DNA from: Pseudomonas violetae
GTDB lineage: Bacteria; Pseudomonadota; Gammaproteobacteria; Pseudomonadales; Pseudomonadaceae
Reading direction: 5' to 3'
Assembly: GCF_023072615.1 (NCBI RefSeq)
Contig: NZ_JAKNRW010000023.1
Span: 19,357-83,356, forward strand
Length of the DNA: 64,000 bases
The notes beneath the pieces were generated by a model. That model worked only from the letters and a program-made list of their open reading frames with translations. It ran no database searches and was not told where the DNA came from. This document shows, one piece after another, positions 18,467 through 27,377 of the stretch. Each line of letters starts with the position of its first letter. The stretch's first letter is position 1. The translations under genes and the position numbers were made by a program.

Positions 18467-18874
18467 TCAGACATCTTCCAGCCGGGAGAAATCGGGGTGC
18501 ATTGCTCGATAGCCCAGGGTCCTGTCGATCCAGGCATTGAGCTCATTGACCATCACTGGTGGCTTGCCTGGATAGCGCTGCAAGGTTGTGCGCAGAGTAG
18601 TGTCGATGTTGGGCACCGATGCCAGGTTTCGGGTCTTGATGTATTGCCCGATGAAACAATCGAGTTGATAACGTTCTGTGGTCGACAGATGGACACATTC
18701 AACACTGGTGAACTGTTTGTTATAAAAATCGTCGCGCAACTGGGTTCTCTGCAAGGCTTGAGTTTCTGGGTTTTCCGTCCTGGGAGATGCGGCGCGCATG
18801 CTAGCGGCACTGGTCCTTAATGTATGTATGACAATCGAAATGTCAGACAGGCGGTTGGCGCGGCAAATGGCCAT
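18467..18874 (-). CDS. Hypothetical protein, unknown family
   Basis: The frame gives up to 135 residues. The C-terminal 95 (from about LRDDFYNKQF, through YQLDCFIGQYIK and NELNAWIDRTLGYR) look like a compact helical protein. The sequence is AT-richer than its neighbours. The start is unclear: ATG at 18874 with a weak site, or ATG at 18796 with AGGACC upstream. No signal peptide is seen and I cannot name a family. Confidence 0.5.
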   Translation of the reverse strand: MAICRANRLSDISIVIHTLRTSAASMRAASPRTENPETQALQRTQLRDDFYNKQFTSVECVHLSTTERYQLDCFIGQYIKTRNLASVPNIDTTLRTTLQRYPGKPPVMVNELNAWIDRTLGYRAMHPDFSRLEDV

Positions 18875-18948
18875 ATTTCGCTCGACTGTTACGTGGGTGA
18901 AACACTATGTGTAACGTCCCAACGGCCTGTTTATTTAACGTCCGCCTG

Positions 18949-19629
18949 CTATGCCAGTTGTTCTATTAGTTCGGGTCCCTGATTGCGCACATTGCCTACT
19001 GCCTTACTGACCCGGAACCACTCGAACACTTCGCTGGCTTCTCCTTGAAACAATGCCATCTGTTCGGCGCGCTCCTTGGGCGTGGCAGGGTCGAGCCACT
19101 CTTGCGCGAGTTCGGGCGATAGCACGATAGGGCGTCGGTCGTGGATATCGAGCATGCCGCCGGCGCTGTCGGCGGTGAGGATGACAAAACCGTCCTCGGG
19201 ATTTGGCTCGGCGTGGCCTGCGGGGAACTGGCCGATGGCGGCGCAGTACACCGGCGCCCGGTCCTTACGGCGGATCAACCAGGGTTGTTTGCTGCCTTCC
19301 CCGGCGTCGACCCATTCGAACCAGTTGTCCACCGGCACAATCGCCCGGTGCGGCCAGATAAGCCGGAAGTAGGGGCCGTGGGCGACCTTTTCCACCCGGG
19401 CGTTGATGGGCGGGGCGCGATCCTTGGCCCAGTGTGGCCTCCACCCCCAGCGCACCAGGTCGGCGTGCAGGCTGTCGTTTTGCCGGTGTAGCAGGGCGAG
19501 GCGGGTGGTGGGCGCGGCGTTGTAACGGGCCAGTGGTTCATTGCCGACGTGGTTGATCAGCGCATCGGGGATGCTCAGCGCCGCGACGAAATCGTGGATG
19601 CCACGGTATTGGCTCAGGCGTCCGCACAT
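18949..19629 (-). CDS. SRAP family abasic-site DNA-protein crosslinking protein (YedK/HMCES-like)
   Basis: The product has 226 residues starting MCGRL, so the catalytic Cys2 that forms a thiazolidine bond with abasic sites in single-stranded DNA becomes N-terminal. Other family marks are RYNAAPT, RWGWRPHWAK, INARVEKV and the PVDNWFEWV segment with the active-site Glu. The HDRRPIVLSPEL region holds the conserved His. It protects replication forks at abasic lesions. The start at 19629 has an AGGACC upstream; no LexA box was recognised. Confidence 0.93.
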   Translation of the reverse strand: MCGRLSQYRGIHDFVAALSIPDALINHVGNEPLARYNAAPTTRLALLHRQNDSLHADLVRWGWRPHWAKDRAPPINARVEKVAHGPYFRLIWPHRAIVPVDNWFEWVDAGEGSKQPWLIRRKDRAPVYCAAIGQFPAGHAEPNPEDGFVILTADSAGGMLDIHDRRPIVLSPELAQEWLDPATPKERAEQMALFQGEASEVFEWFRVSKAVGNVRNQGPELIEQLA

Positions 19630-19726
19630 TGGCTGGTCCTCAGGGTGGCAGGAGTTGTCTCGTGAAAGAAGGCGGCGGGTCGCCGTACTGGTTTGATCGT
19701 GCACGGCCTCAGGGCGCACGCTACTC

Positions 19727-19755
19727 CCTGTAGACGCGAGCTTGCTCGCGACGAA
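19727..19755. repeat. Single REP-like palindrome in the SRAP / deacetylase intergenic region
   Basis: CGCGAGCTTGCTCGCG is a perfect 16-bp palindrome at 19736-19751. The surrounding 337 bp (19630-19966) separate the divergent SRAP and deacetylase genes. I see no other repeat or clear promoter in it; both promoters should lie here. Confidence 0.7.
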
Positions 19756-19966
19756 CGTAAACGATACCGCGGGCCTCCTGGATAAACGCGGCACTTTCAG
19801 GTTCATCACCGTAATTGCCCAGACCAGGCGTCCTCTACAGGCCATTGTTGCGCACGACCTAAGGTTCGCCAACCCATCTCAGCGCCATTTGAACCAAACA
19901 CCCTGTACCCTATCCAACCTGCGCCCGCCGCCCCGCACGGGCGCAATCGTCTGGCCAAAGCAAACC

Positions 19967-20866
19967 ATGAAACAGCTGTGCAAGCTTCTCGCTCCACTCG
20001 TTATCGCCGCCGGGCTGGTCGGGTGCATTGCTGCACCCATCGCAATGACCCCGCAAACTGAACAACGCTTAAATGCCCAACCCCCTGTCCGGTTTCTACT
20101 GACCTTTGACGATGGCCCCAGTGCCTCAAGCTTCTGGAACCCGACGCTGACCGTACTCGATAGTCTCGCGCAAAATCCGCTGCAACCGGACATCAAGGCG
20201 GTGTTTTTTGTACAAACCCGTGCTTCCCGGGCCGGGGGCAGTGAGATCGGGCACCAGGTCATGCGCCGCGAACATGCTGAGGGTCATGTCATCGGCTTTC
20301 ACACGGCCACTCCCGGACACAGCAACCATCGATCCCTGGACGATCAGGCGCTGGAGCAGTCGCTCGCCAATGGCAGCGCCGATATTGCCGTGATCACCGG
20401 TGTGTTGCCAAGCCTGCTGCGTCCGCCGTTCTGGAATTACGACAAACGCACATTCGCTGCCTATCGGCAGCACGGCCTGCACGTGCTGCTAACTGACCTC
20501 AGTGCCAACGATGGCAAGATCTGGGGCTTTAATGCCAGCCCGCGGCGGCGGTCCCATATGCTGCGTTCGATGTCCGAAGTACGCGAGCGCATCGCACAAG
20601 GTGAACTGCCGGTGGTGGACGGTGTGATTCCGGTGGTGGTGACCTTCCATGACCTCAATCGCTATACCGCAAGGCATGCACGCGAGTATCTGCAGATTCT
20701 CCTGGATAGCGCCCGGGAGACAGGCGTGAAGGTTGCGCAAAAGCCCTTTTATGATGACACGGCCTCTCTGCAACGGGCGGCCCTGGCGAGAACCGTGCGC
20801 GACAGTTCGCAGCCGGTGCAACTGCCGGGGCTGTGGAACTGGATCTGGTCTGGGGATTCGCGCTGA
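19967..20866 (+). CDS. Polysaccharide deacetylase-family lipoprotein
   Basis: The product has 299 residues. The signal peptide ends in a lipobox (AAGLVGC, Cys about residue 20), predicting a lipoprotein. The NodB fold shows LLTFDDGP (motif 1, metal Asp), GFHTATPGHSNH (motif 2 histidines) and LLRPPFWNYD (motif 3). A late VVVTFHDLN resembles the last motif. It probably removes acetyl groups from an N-acetylated sugar polymer in the envelope; the substrate is not known. Confidence 0.88.
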   Translation: MKQLCKLLAPLVIAAGLVGCIAAPIAMTPQTEQRLNAQPPVRFLLTFDDGPSASSFWNPTLTVLDSLAQNPLQPDIKAVFFVQTRASRAGGSEIGHQVMRREHAEGHVIGFHTATPGHSNHRSLDDQALEQSLANGSADIAVITGVLPSLLRPPFWNYDKRTFAAYRQHGLHVLLTDLSANDGKIWGFNASPRRRSHMLRSMSEVRERIAQGELPVVDGVIPVVVTFHDLNRYTARHAREYLQILLDSARETGVKVAQKPFYDDTASLQRAALARTVRDSSQPVQLPGLWNWIWSGDSR

Positions 20867-20956
20867 GAAAACTACTCAAAATGAGAGCTGGATAACACTA
20901 CGACGTACGCGCAATGCGCAAAGTGTATCTATCCTTGCTGGGGTCTTTTCCATTAA

Positions 20957-21217
20957 ATGCCGCCCGAGTCGTCAGCCATGGTGCCCATTGCAGTCCTTTC
21001 CAATATTGTAGAATCCGGTTTCGAGCCGCTGTCTTGCGAGTGCACGGAGAGCCTGGGCTTACTGGAAATCACGATTTTCGATCCTGATACCCACGAGGTT
21101 GTGCTATTGGTCCGCAATGTCTCCACAGCGCACCTGAGCACCGTCCGCGACATCAACAACCTCATTGCCGAGTTGCGCACGGAAATGAAAGCCGGGCGCC
21201 GTGCGTTCGCGGGTTGA
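20957..21217 (+). CDS. DUF1652 family small protein
   Basis: The product has up to 86 residues, with SNIVESGFEPLSCECT and a late RDINNLIAELRTEM helix as in the Pseudomonas-restricted DUF1652 family. The function is unknown. The start may be the ATG at 20957 or at 20978. It is soluble with no membrane segment. Confidence 0.8.
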   Translation: MPPESSAMVPIAVLSNIVESGFEPLSCECTESLGLLEITIFDPDTHEVVLLVRNVSTAHLSTVRDINNLIAELRTEMKAGRRAFAG

Positions 21218-21244
21218 GCAAGCTCTCCAGCCACAGGCTACAGC

Positions 21245-22150
21245 TCAGGCGCCCTGATTGGATTCCAGCGTGCGAGGCAACAACTCATCAATCATCTGCA
21301 GGCAGTGCTTCAGCCCCGGCGACACATCGCCTACCCGCCGGCTGAGAATGATGGGTGAAGTCGCGTTGTCCTCCAGAAGTGCCGTAAATCCTATGTCGTC
21401 ACGATGCAGCAATTGCACGGAAGCCGGCACCAGGGTGACACCGATGCCTGCCCCGACCAAGCCAATCGCGGTCTGCAGCTCGTTGGTCCATTGCGCTACC
21501 TGAATACTCACACCATAGGATTCGAACAGGGCGATCACATGGTCGGCATAACTTGGCCGCGGATTACCCGGGTAGAGTACGAAAGGCTCCCTGGCCAGTT
21601 CCCGCAGGCTTATCGGCGCGCCCAGCAGCGGGTGCCCGGCGGGCAGGGCGGCGACCAGCCGGTCTTCGGTGAGCACGGTCTGGATGATGGCCGGGTCGTC
21701 GATGCGGATTCGCCCGAAGCCGATGTCGATCCTGCCAGCCTTGAGCGCATGGACCTGTTGAAGCGTGGTTAATTCCGACAGCCCAAGTTCCAGTTCAAGG
21801 GGCTCACCGCTGCGCAAACGACGGATCAGCTCCGGTAGCACGCCATAGAGCGTGGATGGCGCAAAGCCGATTCCCAGCCAGGTTTTTTCCCCCAGGCCAA
21901 TGCGCCGGGTGTTGTCACACACCTTGCCCAGTTGTTCCAGAAGCGCGCTGGAGTGTTCATGGAAGAACCGGCCGGCATCGGTCAATTTCAACGGTCGGCC
22001 ACGTTCCAGCAACAGCACTCCCAGCTCATCCTCCAAGTGCTGGATCTGCCGGCTCAGGGGCGGCTGTGCGATATGCAGCAGCTCGGCGGCGCGGGTGAAG
22101 TTGAGGGTTTTCGCCAGCGCCTGAAAATAGCGCAGGTGACGCAGTTCCAT
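21245..22150 (-). CDS. catR: LysR-family regulator CatR (muconate-responsive)
   Basis: The product has 301 residues. The winged helix is at 1-60 (MELRHLRYFQALAKTLNFTRAAELLHIAQPPLSRQI, quoted here in parts as LRYFQALAKTLNF and AQPPLSRQIQHLEDELG). The effector domain follows, with GFAPSTLYGVLPELIRRLR near 95-115, typical of CatR/BenM/CatM. In P. putida CatR activates catBCA with cis,cis-muconate. It is divergent from catB with a 127-bp shared control region. Confidence 0.92.
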   Translation of the reverse strand: MELRHLRYFQALAKTLNFTRAAELLHIAQPPLSRQIQHLEDELGVLLLERGRPLKLTDAGRFFHEHSSALLEQLGKVCDNTRRIGLGEKTWLGIGFAPSTLYGVLPELIRRLRSGEPLELELGLSELTTLQQVHALKAGRIDIGFGRIRIDDPAIIQTVLTEDRLVAALPAGHPLLGAPISLRELAREPFVLYPGNPRPSYADHVIALFESYGVSIQVAQWTNELQTAIGLVGAGIGVTLVPASVQLLHRDDIGFTALLEDNATSPIILSRRVGDVSPGLKHCLQMIDELLPRTLESNQGA

Positions 22151-22176
22151 ACAGCCTCCAAAAGCTGATCGGCTAC

Positions 22177-22191
22177 ATACCTTTAAGGTAT
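22177..22191. promoter_or_regulatory. CatR/BenM-type operator, ATAC-N7-GTAT
   Basis: ATACCTTTAAGGTAT is a perfect inverted repeat (arms ATACCTT/AAGGTAT, one-base centre). It matches the ATAC-N7-GTAT site bound by BenM/CatM-type LysR proteins. It sits 27 bp from the catR start and 86 bp from the catB start, the usual recognition-site position for autorepression and catB activation. Confidence 0.8.
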
Positions 22192-22277
22192 CGAGTCAGA
22201 CCAATTCTATATTGGCTTCCAGAAAAAAGCCGTACCAGAATCGGTTCCAGAACTCCAAGAACCTGACGGGTATCGAA

Positions 22278-23426
22278 ATGCTTGCAACAGCCATTGAATC
22301 GATCGAGACGATCATCGTCGATCTGCCGACCATTCGCCCGCACAAGTTAGCCATGCACACCATGCAGAACCAGACGCTGGTGATCATTCGCGTGCGTTGC
22401 GCCGACGGCATAGAAGGTATCGGCGAAGCGACCACCATCGGTGGCCTGGCGTATGGCAACGAAAGCCCGGATAGCATCAAGACCAACATCGACCGCCACT
22501 TCGCGCCGCTGCTGCTGGGCCAGGACAGCGCCAATGTGAATGCCGCGATGTTGCGCCTGGAGCGCTGCATCCGTGGCAACACTTTCGCCAAATCAGGTAT
22601 TGAAACGGCCTTGCTCGACGCCCAGGGCAAACGCCTGGGCCTGGCGGTCAGTGAGTTACTCGGCGGTCGGGTACGCAATGCGCTGCCAGTGGCCTGGACC
22701 CTGGCCAGTGGAGATACCGCCAAGGACATCGCCGAAGCGGAGCAGATGCTCGACCTGCGCCGCCACCGCATCTTCAAGCTGAAAATCGGCGCCGGTGAAG
22801 TCAATCGCGACCTGGCGCATGTGATCGCCATCAAGAAAGCCCTGGGTGATCGCGCCAGCGTGCGGGTGGATGTCAATCAGGCTTGGGACGAAGCGGTGGC
22901 CATCCGTGCCTGCCGAATCCTCGGTACCAACGGTATCGACCTGATCGAACAGCCGATCTCGCGCAACAACCGCGCCGGCATGGTGCGCCTGAACGCCATG
23001 AGCCCGGCGCCGATCATGGCCGACGAATCCATCGAATGCGTGGAAGATGCCTTCAATCTGGCCCGTGAGGGCGCCGCTTCGATCTTCGCCCTGAAGATCG
23101 CCAAGAACGGCGGCCCGCGCGCAGTGCTCAAGACCGCAGCCATTGCCGAAGCGGCGGGCATCGGCCTGTACGGCGGCACCATGCTCGAAGGCGGGATCGG
23201 CACCATGGCCTCGGCCCAGGCATTTATCACGCTGAACAAGCTGGCCTGGGACACCGAGTTGTTCGGCCCGTTGCTGCTGACCGAAGACATCCTCAGCGAA
23301 CCGCTGGAGTATCGCGATTTCGAGTTGCACGTACCGACCACCCCGGGCCTGGGCCTGAATCTGGACGAAGGGCGCCTGGCGTTTTTCCGTCGCGACAAGT
23401 CTTCCACTGTTCTTCATCAAGTCTGA
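22278..23426 (+). CDS. catB: Muconate cycloisomerase CatB
   Basis: The product has 382 residues of the enolase superfamily, MLE subgroup. Catalytic parts are visible: the KLKIGAG lysine pair, RVDVNQAW (metal Asp), DLIEQPI (metal Glu), IMADESI (metal Asp) and the FALKIAKNGG lysine. The IGEATTIGGLAYGNES loop is typical of CatB. It converts cis,cis-muconate to muconolactone. The ATG at 22278 is chosen; catC follows after 10 bp. Confidence 0.96.
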   Translation: MLATAIESIETIIVDLPTIRPHKLAMHTMQNQTLVIIRVRCADGIEGIGEATTIGGLAYGNESPDSIKTNIDRHFAPLLLGQDSANVNAAMLRLERCIRGNTFAKSGIETALLDAQGKRLGLAVSELLGGRVRNALPVAWTLASGDTAKDIAEAEQMLDLRRHRIFKLKIGAGEVNRDLAHVIAIKKALGDRASVRVDVNQAWDEAVAIRACRILGTNGIDLIEQPISRNNRAGMVRLNAMSPAPIMADESIECVEDAFNLAREGAASIFALKIAKNGGPRAVLKTAAIAEAAGIGLYGGTMLEGGIGTMASAQAFITLNKLAWDTELFGPLLLTEDILSEPLEYRDFELHVPTTPGLGLNLDEGRLAFFRRDKSSTVLHQV

Positions 23427-23436
23427 GGAGTGCATC

Positions 23437-23727
23437 ATGCTGTTCCACGTAAAGATGACCGTGAACCTGCCGGTCGATATGAATACCGAGTTGGCCACCA
23501 AGCTCAAGGCTGACGAAAAGGCCTTTTCCCAGCGTCTGCAAGACCAGGGCAAGTGGCGTCACCTGTGGCGCATTGCCGGGCTGTATGCCAACTACAGCGT
23601 GTTCGACGTCGACAGTGTCCAGGAACTGCACGACCTGCTGATGCAACTGCCGCTTTACCCGTACATGGCGATCGAAGTCACCGCGATGTGCCGGCATCCT
23701 TCGTCGATTCGCGAGGATGACCGCTGA
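23437..23727 (+). CDS. catC: Muconolactone delta-isomerase CatC
   Basis: The product has 96 residues, the full family length, starting MLFHVKMTVNLPVDM, with GKWRHLWRIAGLYANYSVFD and LPLYPYMAIEVTAM. It isomerises muconolactone to 3-oxoadipate enol-lactone as a decamer. It lies between catB and catA in one operon. Confidence 0.96.
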   Translation: MLFHVKMTVNLPVDMNTELATKLKADEKAFSQRLQDQGKWRHLWRIAGLYANYSVFDVDSVQELHDLLMQLPLYPYMAIEVTAMCRHPSSIREDDR

Positions 23728-23778
23728 ACCCAGCCTGTTCAGTTCGCTACGCTAATAATTACAAGATGAGGAACCACC

Positions 23779-24708
23779 ATGAACATCAAGATTTCCCACA
23801 CTGCTGCTGCCCAGCAATTTCTCGAAGAAGCCAGCGGCCTGCACAACGATGCCGGCAGCCCACGGGTCAAGGCGCTTATCTACCGTATTCTGCGTGACTC
23901 GGTGAACATCATCGAGGACCTGGCGGTAACGCCGGAAGAATTCTGGAAAGCCGTCAATTACCTCAACGTGCTGGGTTCGCGCCAGGAAGCCGGACTGGTC
24001 GTCGCTGGCCTGGGGCTGGAACACTATCTCGATCTGCTGATGGACGCCGAAGACGAGCAGGCCGGCAAGGCTGGCGGCACCCCGCGCACCATCGAAGGCC
24101 CGCTGTACGTGGCCGGCGCTCCCTTGTCCAACTTCGAGGCGCGTCTGGACGACGGCTTGGATCCGGGCGTGACCCTGTTCATGCAGGGCCAGGTGCTCAA
24201 TACCGCTGGCGAACCTCTGGCGGGTGCAGTGGTGGATGTCTGGCACGCCAACACTGGCGGCACTTATTCCTACTTCGACAGCACCCAATCGGAGTTCAAC
24301 CTGCGCCGGCGCATCGTGACCGACGCCGAAGGCCGTTATCGCTTGCGCAGCATCGTGCCGTCCGGCTACGGCTGCCCACCGGATGGCCCGACCCAACAAC
24401 TGCTCGATCAACTGGGCCGTCACGGCCAGCGTCCGGCGCACATCCATTTCTTCATCTCGGCTGCGGACCATCGTCACCTGACCACCCAGATCAATCTGGA
24501 CGGCGATGAATACCTGCACGACGATTTCGCCTACGCCACCCGTGACGAACTGATCGCCAAGATCACCTTCAGCGAAGATCAGGCTCGTGCAGCGGCCTAT
24601 GGTGTCAGCGGTCGCTTCGCCGAAATCGACTTCGACTTCACCCTGCAGTCTTCGGCCCAGCCGCAAGAGCAGCAACGCATGGAGCGAGTTCGCGCACTCG
24701 AAGACTGA
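23779..24708 (+). CDS. catA: Catechol 1,2-dioxygenase CatA
   Basis: The product has 309 residues of the intradiol ring-cleavage family. The N-terminal helical dimer domain is followed by the catalytic barrel with DVWHANTGGTYSYFD. Iron ligands are visible: a tyrosine in TYSYFD, Tyr197 in PSGYGCP, and His221 and His223 in RPAHIHFF. It opens catechol to cis,cis-muconate. A GAGGAACC site precedes the ATG; it is the last gene of catBCA. Confidence 0.96.
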   Translation: MNIKISHTAAAQQFLEEASGLHNDAGSPRVKALIYRILRDSVNIIEDLAVTPEEFWKAVNYLNVLGSRQEAGLVVAGLGLEHYLDLLMDAEDEQAGKAGGTPRTIEGPLYVAGAPLSNFEARLDDGLDPGVTLFMQGQVLNTAGEPLAGAVVDVWHANTGGTYSYFDSTQSEFNLRRRIVTDAEGRYRLRSIVPSGYGCPPDGPTQQLLDQLGRHGQRPAHIHFFISAADHRHLTTQINLDGDEYLHDDFAYATRDELIAKITFSEDQARAAAYGVSGRFAEIDFDFTLQSSAQPQEQQRMERVRALED

Positions 24709-24720
24709 TCCCCACAGAAC

Positions 24721-24791
24721 GTGTGGGAGCCCGGCTTGCCGGCGATGGCGAATGTGCCGCCGCCATCGCTGGCAAGCCAGGCTCCTACAGG
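24721..24791. repeat. Inverted REP pair after catA
   Basis: GTGGGAGCCCGGCTTGCCGG and its inverted partner CTGGCAAGCCAGGCTCCTAC flank GCGATGGCG and CGCCATCGC, which also pair. The whole element can fold into one long hairpin 12 bp after the catA stop and may end or protect the catBCA transcript. Confidence 0.85.
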
Positions 24792-24886
24792 ATTTGCCCA
24801 CTCCCATGTGTCGGTCAACTCGTACATCGGTGCCGGCACTGCTTTAGAATGACCAGAACATCTATAACAAAAATGAGAGTGACCCG

Positions 24887-25846
24887 ATGATGCACGCGCA
24901 ACTGTTGAGTCAGCGCAGCACTGTATTCGACCATGCCGACCCGTACGCGGTGTCAGGCTACGTCAATCAGCATGTCGGAAATCATTGCATCCTGATGCCC
25001 CGGGCGGGGCAACCCCTGGCCAGCCTCAATCATCGCAAATTCGCCAGCCTCGACCTGTGCCGTATCAGCTACGGCGGCAGCGTTCGCGTCACCTCCGGCG
25101 CGCTCGAAACCATCTATCATCTGCAAGTGTTATTGCGCGGCAATTGCCTGTGGCGTGGTCATGCCCAAGAGCATTACTTCGCCCCCGGCGAGTTGCTGCT
25201 GATCAATCCCGACGATCCAGTGGATTTGACCTACTCCGACGATTGCGAAAAATTCATCCTAAAGATCCCCGCGTCGTTGCTCGAGTCGGTCTGCGACGAG
25301 CAGCGCTGGCGCTATCCGGGGCAGGGCGTGCGGTTTCTGGAAAACCGCTACCAGCTCAATGAACTGGAAGGTTTCGTCAACCTGCTGGCGATGATTTGCC
25401 AGGAGGCTGAGGCCACCGAGCAGATTCCCCGGGTGCAGGAGCACTACACGCAGATTATCGTCAGCAAGATGCTCAGCCTGATGAAGACCAATGTCAGCCG
25501 GCTGGAACTCGGCTCACAGGCTGCGACGTTCGAAGCGATTGCCGATTACATCGCCAGGAACCTCAAGCACGACATCGACAGCGAGGAACTCGCGCGCCAG
25601 GCCAGCATGAGCCTGCGTTCGTTGTATGGCCTGTTCGAACGCAACGCCTGCACCACGCCGAAAAACTACATCCGCCAGAAACGCCTGGAGCGCGTCAACG
25701 CCTGCCTCAGCGACCCGACCTGCATCGTGCGCAACGTCACCGAAATAGCGATGGATTACGGCTTCCTGCACTTGGGACGGTTCTCGGACAGCTACCGCAA
25801 GCAGTTCGGCGAGTTGCCTTCGGACACCCTCAAGCGCCGGCATTGA
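24887..25846 (+). CDS. benR: AraC/XylS-family activator BenR
   Basis: The product has 319 residues, the XylS/BenR length. The N-terminal effector domain includes YHLQVLLRGNCLWRGH and EYFAPGEL-type cupin strands (HYFAPGELLLINPDDP). The C-terminal AraC domain has two helix-turn-helix units (DIDSEELARQASMSLRSLYG; VTEIAMDYGFLHLGRFSDSY, KQFGELPSD). Benzoate-bound BenR activates benABC; matching sites stand in front of benA. Confidence 0.93.
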   Translation: MMHAQLLSQRSTVFDHADPYAVSGYVNQHVGNHCILMPRAGQPLASLNHRKFASLDLCRISYGGSVRVTSGALETIYHLQVLLRGNCLWRGHAQEHYFAPGELLLINPDDPVDLTYSDDCEKFILKIPASLLESVCDEQRWRYPGQGVRFLENRYQLNELEGFVNLLAMICQEAEATEQIPRVQEHYTQIIVSKMLSLMKTNVSRLELGSQAATFEAIADYIARNLKHDIDSEELARQASMSLRSLYGLFERNACTTPKNYIRQKRLERVNACLSDPTCIVRNVTEIAMDYGFLHLGRFSDSYRKQFGELPSDTLKRRH

Positions 25847-25860
25847 CCGCAAACCCCGAC

Positions 25861-25894
25861 CCTGTGGCGAGGGAGCAAGCTTCCTCGCCACAGG
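25861..25894. terminator. Strong hairpin after benR (REP-like)
   Basis: CCTGTGGCGAGG and CCTCGCCACAGG form a perfect 12-bp stem with a 10-base loop, 14 bp after the benR stop. There is no T-run, so it may be a REP-derived transcript end or stabiliser and not a classical terminator. Confidence 0.55.
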
Positions 25895-25913
25895 ATCAGT
25901 GTCGCATTGAGGT

Positions 25914-25977
25914 TGCACTAATCGGATACAGGTCTGCACCCTGCGGATAGTCCGTCCCATCCCCTCCGTCCTAGCAT
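25914..25977 (+). promoter_or_regulatory. ben operon promoter with two BenR/XylS boxes
   Basis: Two direct repeats fit the XylS/BenR motif TGCA-N6-GGNTA: TGCACTAATCGGATA at 25914-25928 and TGCACCCTGCGGATA at 25935-25949. They are 21 bp apart, centre to centre, about two helical turns. The second repeat would overlap a weak -35 (TAGTCC, 25948-25953) by two bases. TAGCAT at 25972-25977 is a plausible -10 after an 18-bp spacer. This is the layout known for the XylS-dependent Pm promoter. Confidence 0.82.
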
Positions 25978-26012
25978 GGCCCTGCCTGATAAAAACAATG
26001 GAGGCGGCGGCC

Positions 26013-27377
26013 ATGACCCTGCGACCCGAATACCTGCAATCCCTGCTTGAAGACGATCCAGAGCAGGGTATCTATCGCTGCAAACGCGAGATGTTCACCG
26101 ACCCACGGCTGTTCGACCTTGAGATGGAACACATCTTCGAAGGCAACTGGCTGTACCTCGCCCACGAAAGCCAGATCCCCAACAAAAACGATTTCTACAC
26201 CACCACCATGGGGCGCCAGTCGATCTTCATCGCGCGCAACAAGGACGGTGAGCTCAATGCCTTCATCAACGCCTGCAGTCACCGCGGCGCGATGCTGTGC
26301 CGGCACAAGTCCGGTAACAAGAGCTCCTATACCTGCCCGTTCCACGGCTGGACCTTCAACAACTCCGGCAAGCTGCTCAAGGTCAAGGACCCGGCGGCGG
26401 CTGGTTACCCGGCGAGCTTCAATTGCGAAGGCTCCCACGACCTGACCCGGGTCGCGCGCTTTGAATCCTATCGCGGCTTTCTATTCGGCAGCCTCAAGGC
26501 CGACGTAGTCCCGCTGGTGGAGCACCTGGGCGAATCGGCGAAGATCATCGACATGATCGTCGATCAATCCGCCGATGGCCTGGAAGTGCTGCGCGGTTCT
26601 TCCAGCTACATTTACGAAGGTAACTGGAAACTCACCGCTGAAAACGGCGCCGACGGCTACCACGTCAGCTCCGTGCACTGGAACTACGCAGCCACCCAGA
26701 ACCAGCGCAAGCAGCGCGAGGCCGGCGACACTAACCCGACCATGAGTGCCGGCAGTTGGGCCAAGCAGGGCGGTGGTTTCTACTCCTTCGACAAGGGGCA
26801 CATGCTGCTCTGGACCCGCTGGGCCAACCCTGAAGACCGTCCGCTGTACGAGCGCCGCGACGAGCTCGCCCAGGACTTCGGCAAGGCGCGCGCCGACTGG
26901 ATGATCGAGAACTCGCGCAATCTGTGCCTGTACCCCAACGTGTACCTGATGGACCAGTTCAGCTCGCAGATCCGCATTGCCCGGCCGATTTCGGTCAACC
27001 GCACGGAAATCACCATTTACTGCATCGCGCCCAAGGGCGAAAGCGATCACGCACGCTCCAGCCGGATTCGTCAGTACGAGGATTTCTTCAACGTCAGCGG
27101 CATGGCGACGCCGGACGATCTCGAAGAGTTTCGTTCCTGCCAGACCGGTTATCAGGGCAGCGTCACCGCCTGGAACGACATGTCCCGGGGGGCTGAGCAC
27201 TGGGTCGAAGGCGCTGATGACGCCGCGAAGGAAATCGACCTGCAACCGTTGCTCAGCGGCGTGCGCACCGAGGACGAAGGCCTGTTCGTGCTGCAGCACA
27301 AATACTGGCAGCAGACCATGCTCAAGGCGCTGGCCGCCGAGCAGGCGAAGCTGATCGACGTGGAGGCCGTGCAATGA
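26013..27377 (+). CDS. benA: Benzoate 1,2-dioxygenase large (alpha) subunit BenA
   Basis: The product has 454 residues. The Rieske [2Fe-2S] motif is CSHRGAMLC...CPFH near residues 87-112. The mononuclear iron site is in ENGADGYHVSSVH (two His plus a distant Asp). With BenB and BenC it converts benzoate to the cis-1,2-dihydrodiol carboxylate. The ATG at 26013 has GGAGG 8 bp upstream; the ATG at 25998 would give five extra residues. It overlaps benB by 4 nt. Confidence 0.96.
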   Translation: MTLRPEYLQSLLEDDPEQGIYRCKREMFTDPRLFDLEMEHIFEGNWLYLAHESQIPNKNDFYTTTMGRQSIFIARNKDGELNAFINACSHRGAMLCRHKSGNKSSYTCPFHGWTFNNSGKLLKVKDPAAAGYPASFNCEGSHDLTRVARFESYRGFLFGSLKADVVPLVEHLGESAKIIDMIVDQSADGLEVLRGSSSYIYEGNWKLTAENGADGYHVSSVHWNYAATQNQRKQREAGDTNPTMSAGSWAKQGGGFYSFDKGHMLLWTRWANPEDRPLYERRDELAQDFGKARADWMIENSRNLCLYPNVYLMDQFSSQIRIARPISVNRTEITIYCIAPKGESDHARSSRIRQYEDFFNVSGMATPDDLEEFRSCQTGYQGSVTAWNDMSRGAEHWVEGADDAAKEIDLQPLLSGVRTEDEGLFVLQHKYWQQTMLKALAAEQAKLIDVEAVQ

